This document shows positions 62,256 to 64,000 of a stretch of 64,000 nucleotides of DNA, piece after piece. Positions within the stretch are counted from its first letter, which is position 1. Each line of letters starts with the position of its first letter. The notes below the pieces were generated by a model. The model saw only the letters and a list, made by a program, of their open reading frames with translations, was not told the DNA's origin and made no database searches. Origin of the DNA: Kaistella flava (ex Peng et al. 2021) (GTDB taxonomy: Bacteria > Bacteroidota > Bacteroidia > Flavobacteriales > Weeksellaceae); NCBI RefSeq assembly GCF_015191005.1, contig NZ_CP040442.1, positions 992,001 through 1,056,000 of the forward strand. The letters are read 5' to 3'. A program made the position numbers and the translations under genes.

Positions 62256-62960
62256 TTATTTCTTGAAGTTTTCAAAACTGTATTCGTTTTCCAGATATTC
62301 TGAACTTCCATTTTCTATATTATAATCTCCAATTTTTGTTCTGCGAAGATTGGTCAAATAAGCACCAACTCCTAATTCCTGACCGATATCGTGCGCTAAA
62401 CTTCGGATATAAGTTCCTTTTGAACAACCGACGGTAAAGCGAACGAAGGGCAATTCGATCTCAATATCGCTGATATAATTAATAGTGGTTTTACGGGATT
62501 TCATTTCGACCTCTTTTCCAGCTCTGGCTAAATCATACGCACGATTCCCCTCGATTTTAATGGCTGAAAAAATGGGCGGTTTCTGATCAATTTCACCGAG
62601 GAATTTATCTAAAGTTTCTTTGATTTCTTCTTCAGTAATGTCTGAAATATCCTGTTGAAGAATCTCAGGTTTTTCAGTGTCATAAGATTCTGTTTGAACT
62701 CCTATTTTTATTTCGGTGAAATATTCTTTTGGCGCATCCTGAATTTCAGGAATAATCTTGGTGAATTTTCCGGTGCAGACGATTAACAATCCTGTCGCGC
62801 GTGGATCCAAAGTTCCCGCGTGACCAATTTTAAATTTCTTCGGAAGATTAAATTCTCTTTTGAGTTTATATTTCAATTTGTTCACCGCCTGAAAACTCGT
62901 CCAATCCAAAGGTTTGTCGAGAAGTATTATTTGGCCTTCTAAGAAATCGGTATCGGTCAT
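62256..62960 (-). CDS. truB: tRNA pseudouridine(55) synthase
   Basis: The 234-residue enzyme makes pseudouridine 55 in the T-loop of tRNAs. It has IILLDKPLDWTSFQAVNKLK, the catalytic KIGHAGTLDPRATGLLIVC (Asp52), SAIKIEGNRAYDLARAG and GCSKGTYIRSLAHDIG. It lies downstream of uppP in the same direction, an order common in flavobacteria. Confidence 0.94.
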   Translation of the reverse strand: MTDTDFLEGQIILLDKPLDWTSFQAVNKLKYKLKREFNLPKKFKIGHAGTLDPRATGLLIVCTGKFTKIIPEIQDAPKEYFTEIKIGVQTESYDTEKPEILQQDISDITEEEIKETLDKFLGEIDQKPPIFSAIKIEGNRAYDLARAGKEVEMKSRKTTINYISDIEIELPFVRFTVGCSKGTYIRSLAHDIGQELGVGAYLTNLRRTKIGDYNIENGSSEYLENEYSFENFKK

Positions 62961-63031
62961 TTTTAAAAACTAAATTGGTGAAAAGTTCTGCGCTGCAGCC
63001 CGACCTGAGTGGAGCTCTTTAGTATTGTTGT

Positions 63032-63087
63032 CTGAGCGTAGTCGAAGACAATAATACAAAAAGCGGGAACCCTTCGACAAGCTCAGG
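63032..63087. repeat. CTTCGACnnGCTCAG-type inverted repeat between uppP and truB
   Basis: CTGAGCGTAGTCGAAG (63032-63047) and CTTCGACAAGCTCAGG (63072-63087) are inverted copies with small differences and can fold into a hairpin. It is GC-rich relative to its surroundings and resembles a dispersed bacterial repeat. Confidence 0.6.
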
Positions 63088-63164
63088 ATAAACTCAGGCG
63101 GAAATGTCTGCAATAAAAAAAATAGATAGACATTCGACCAAGTCAAATATCTGTCCAAATAAAA

Positions 63165-63983
63165 TTATTGAAACTGTGTAAAATAAATCAACAAAACAAT
63201 TCCCACGATAATTCGGTACCAACCCCAAGGTTTGAAACCGTATTTATTGAGCAATCCAATGAACGATTTAATCGCGATTAATGCAACGATAAACGCTATC
63301 ACATTCCCAACAACAAATGCGATCATAAAATCTGATGAAGATAGAATCATCTCGTATCCTTTCATCGGATTTGGTGTTGTTTTTCCCCAAGTTTTAACAA
63401 AAATTGAATAAACGGTAACTGCCAACATCGTTGGAACTGCCAAGAAAAATGAAAATTCTGCGGCGGCTTTTCGGGTTAAACCTTGTGACATTCCTCCAAT
63501 AATCGAAGCGGCACTTCTACTCGTTCCTGGCATCATTGCGAGACATTGCCAAAAACCAACGATAACGGCTTTCTTGATTGACATATCTTTTTCGTCATCG
63601 ATAGTTGGATTTTTAAACCAAGAATCTGCGAATAATAAAACGACTCCTCCCAAAACAAGCATTGCCGAAATTGCGACTTGATTCCCCAAAAGTGCTTCAA
63701 TTTTATCATCAAATAAAAACCCTAATCCTAATGCTGGCAGCACTGCGAACGCCAATTTATAATAAAATTTAAGGTTCTGAAAATCGAAAAACTTTTTCCA
63801 GTAAGCAGCGACCACTGCTAAAATTGCTCCGAACTGAATCGACACCTGAAACATTTTTAAGAATTCTGTTTCTTCCATTCCCATTAAGTTGGCGATAAAA
63901 CCCATGTGTGCGGTTGAAGAAATTGGAAGAAACTCGGTAAGTCCTTCGATGATTGCAATGATAATTGCTTTGAATAAATCCAT
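63165..63983 (-). CDS. uppP: Undecaprenyl-diphosphatase
   Basis: The 272-residue membrane protein has about eight segments with the family motifs EGLTEFLPISSTAH (13-26) and MMPGTSRSAASIIGGM. It converts undecaprenyl diphosphate to the monophosphate lipid carrier used for peptidoglycan and surface polysaccharides. The start ATG is 17 bp from the window edge; upstream genes of its operon are out of view. Confidence 0.95.
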   Translation of the reverse strand: MDLFKAIIIAIIEGLTEFLPISSTAHMGFIANLMGMEETEFLKMFQVSIQFGAILAVVAAYWKKFFDFQNLKFYYKLAFAVLPALGLGFLFDDKIEALLGNQVAISAMLVLGGVVLLFADSWFKNPTIDDEKDMSIKKAVIVGFWQCLAMMPGTSRSAASIIGGMSQGLTRKAAAEFSFFLAVPTMLAVTVYSIFVKTWGKTTPNPMKGYEMILSSSDFMIAFVVGNVIAFIVALIAIKSFIGLLNKYGFKPWGWYRIIVGIVLLIYFTQFQ

Positions 63984-64000
63984 TTTTATCTTTGATATTA

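Overview
The window is AT-rich chromosomal DNA (roughly mid-30s % GC by eye, not computed). It is most likely from a flavobacterium of the Weeksellaceae (Chryseobacterium/Kaistella/Epilithonimonas type). The clues are two proteins with type IX secretion C-terminal sorting domains, many Bacteroidota-style promoters with a TAnnTTTG -7 element and little Shine-Dalgarno signal, a mevalonate-pathway kinase, monomeric NADP-isocitrate dehydrogenase, DUF4142 and GxxExxY proteins, and many lipoproteins. No rRNA, tRNA, CRISPR array, prophage or intact transposase was seen.

Layout. 1-5982: the end of an unidentified gene, a methyltransferase, a GlcG/HbpS-like secreted protein, isocitrate dehydrogenase, a lipoprotein, and an ECF sigma factor with a membrane partner. 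6363-14310: a block on the minus strand with a 23S-type pseudouridine synthase, a UbiA-like prenyltransferase, a mevalonate-kinase-like GHMP kinase, a UMF1 transporter, acetyl-CoA acetyltransferase, a nucleoside permease and a DUF151 nuclease. 14431-16947: electron transfer flavoprotein (etfBA) and an SDR. 17023-27008: two T9SS cargo proteins, an M20 dipeptidase, a lipoprotein, a THUMP-like methyltransferase, a GxxExxY gene bracketed by repeats, a methylmalonyl-CoA mutase small subunit with a divisome protein and uridine kinase, a SanA-like protein and a PaaE-like reductase. 27042-29776: a thioredoxin-like lipoprotein and a FecCD-type ABC permease and ATPase.

29943-37348 is a fatty-acid beta-oxidation operon led by a MarR regulator (marR-fadN-fadA-fadE, the same order as Bacillus fadNAE). 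It is interrupted by two accessory genes: a four-helix-bundle S23 protein and a DUF1016 nuclease. The same perfect palindrome (TACTATGCATGCATAGTA core) lies twice before marR and once before etfBA, about 14 kb away. This predicts one regulon joining beta-oxidation to its electron acceptor. 37349-39046 is gene-poor: strong terminators, repeat fragments and a tiny PLDc_N-type membrane protein.

39047-47390: pterin dehydratase, DUF4142 and cupredoxin genes, a TlpA thioredoxin, DUF488, a possible periplasmic methionine-sulfoxide/molybdenum cluster (MsrB lipoprotein, cytochrome b, sulfite-oxidase-fold subunit) with a divergent Met-rich lipoprotein, and a SulP permease preceded by a possible 15-residue leader peptide. 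47640-51077 encodes one 1145-residue protein joining a GH18-like domain, a NodB deacetylase and a processive family-2 glycosyltransferase. 51229-55793 is a TolC-MacA-MacB-type efflux operon. 55996-60195 holds MprF, a VirJ/AcvB-like lipoprotein overlapping it by 4 nt, and small membrane proteins. 60275-63983 holds an HD hydrolase, RluF, an outer-membrane-type protein, TruB and UppP.

All functions are read from protein motifs and context; no database search was possible.
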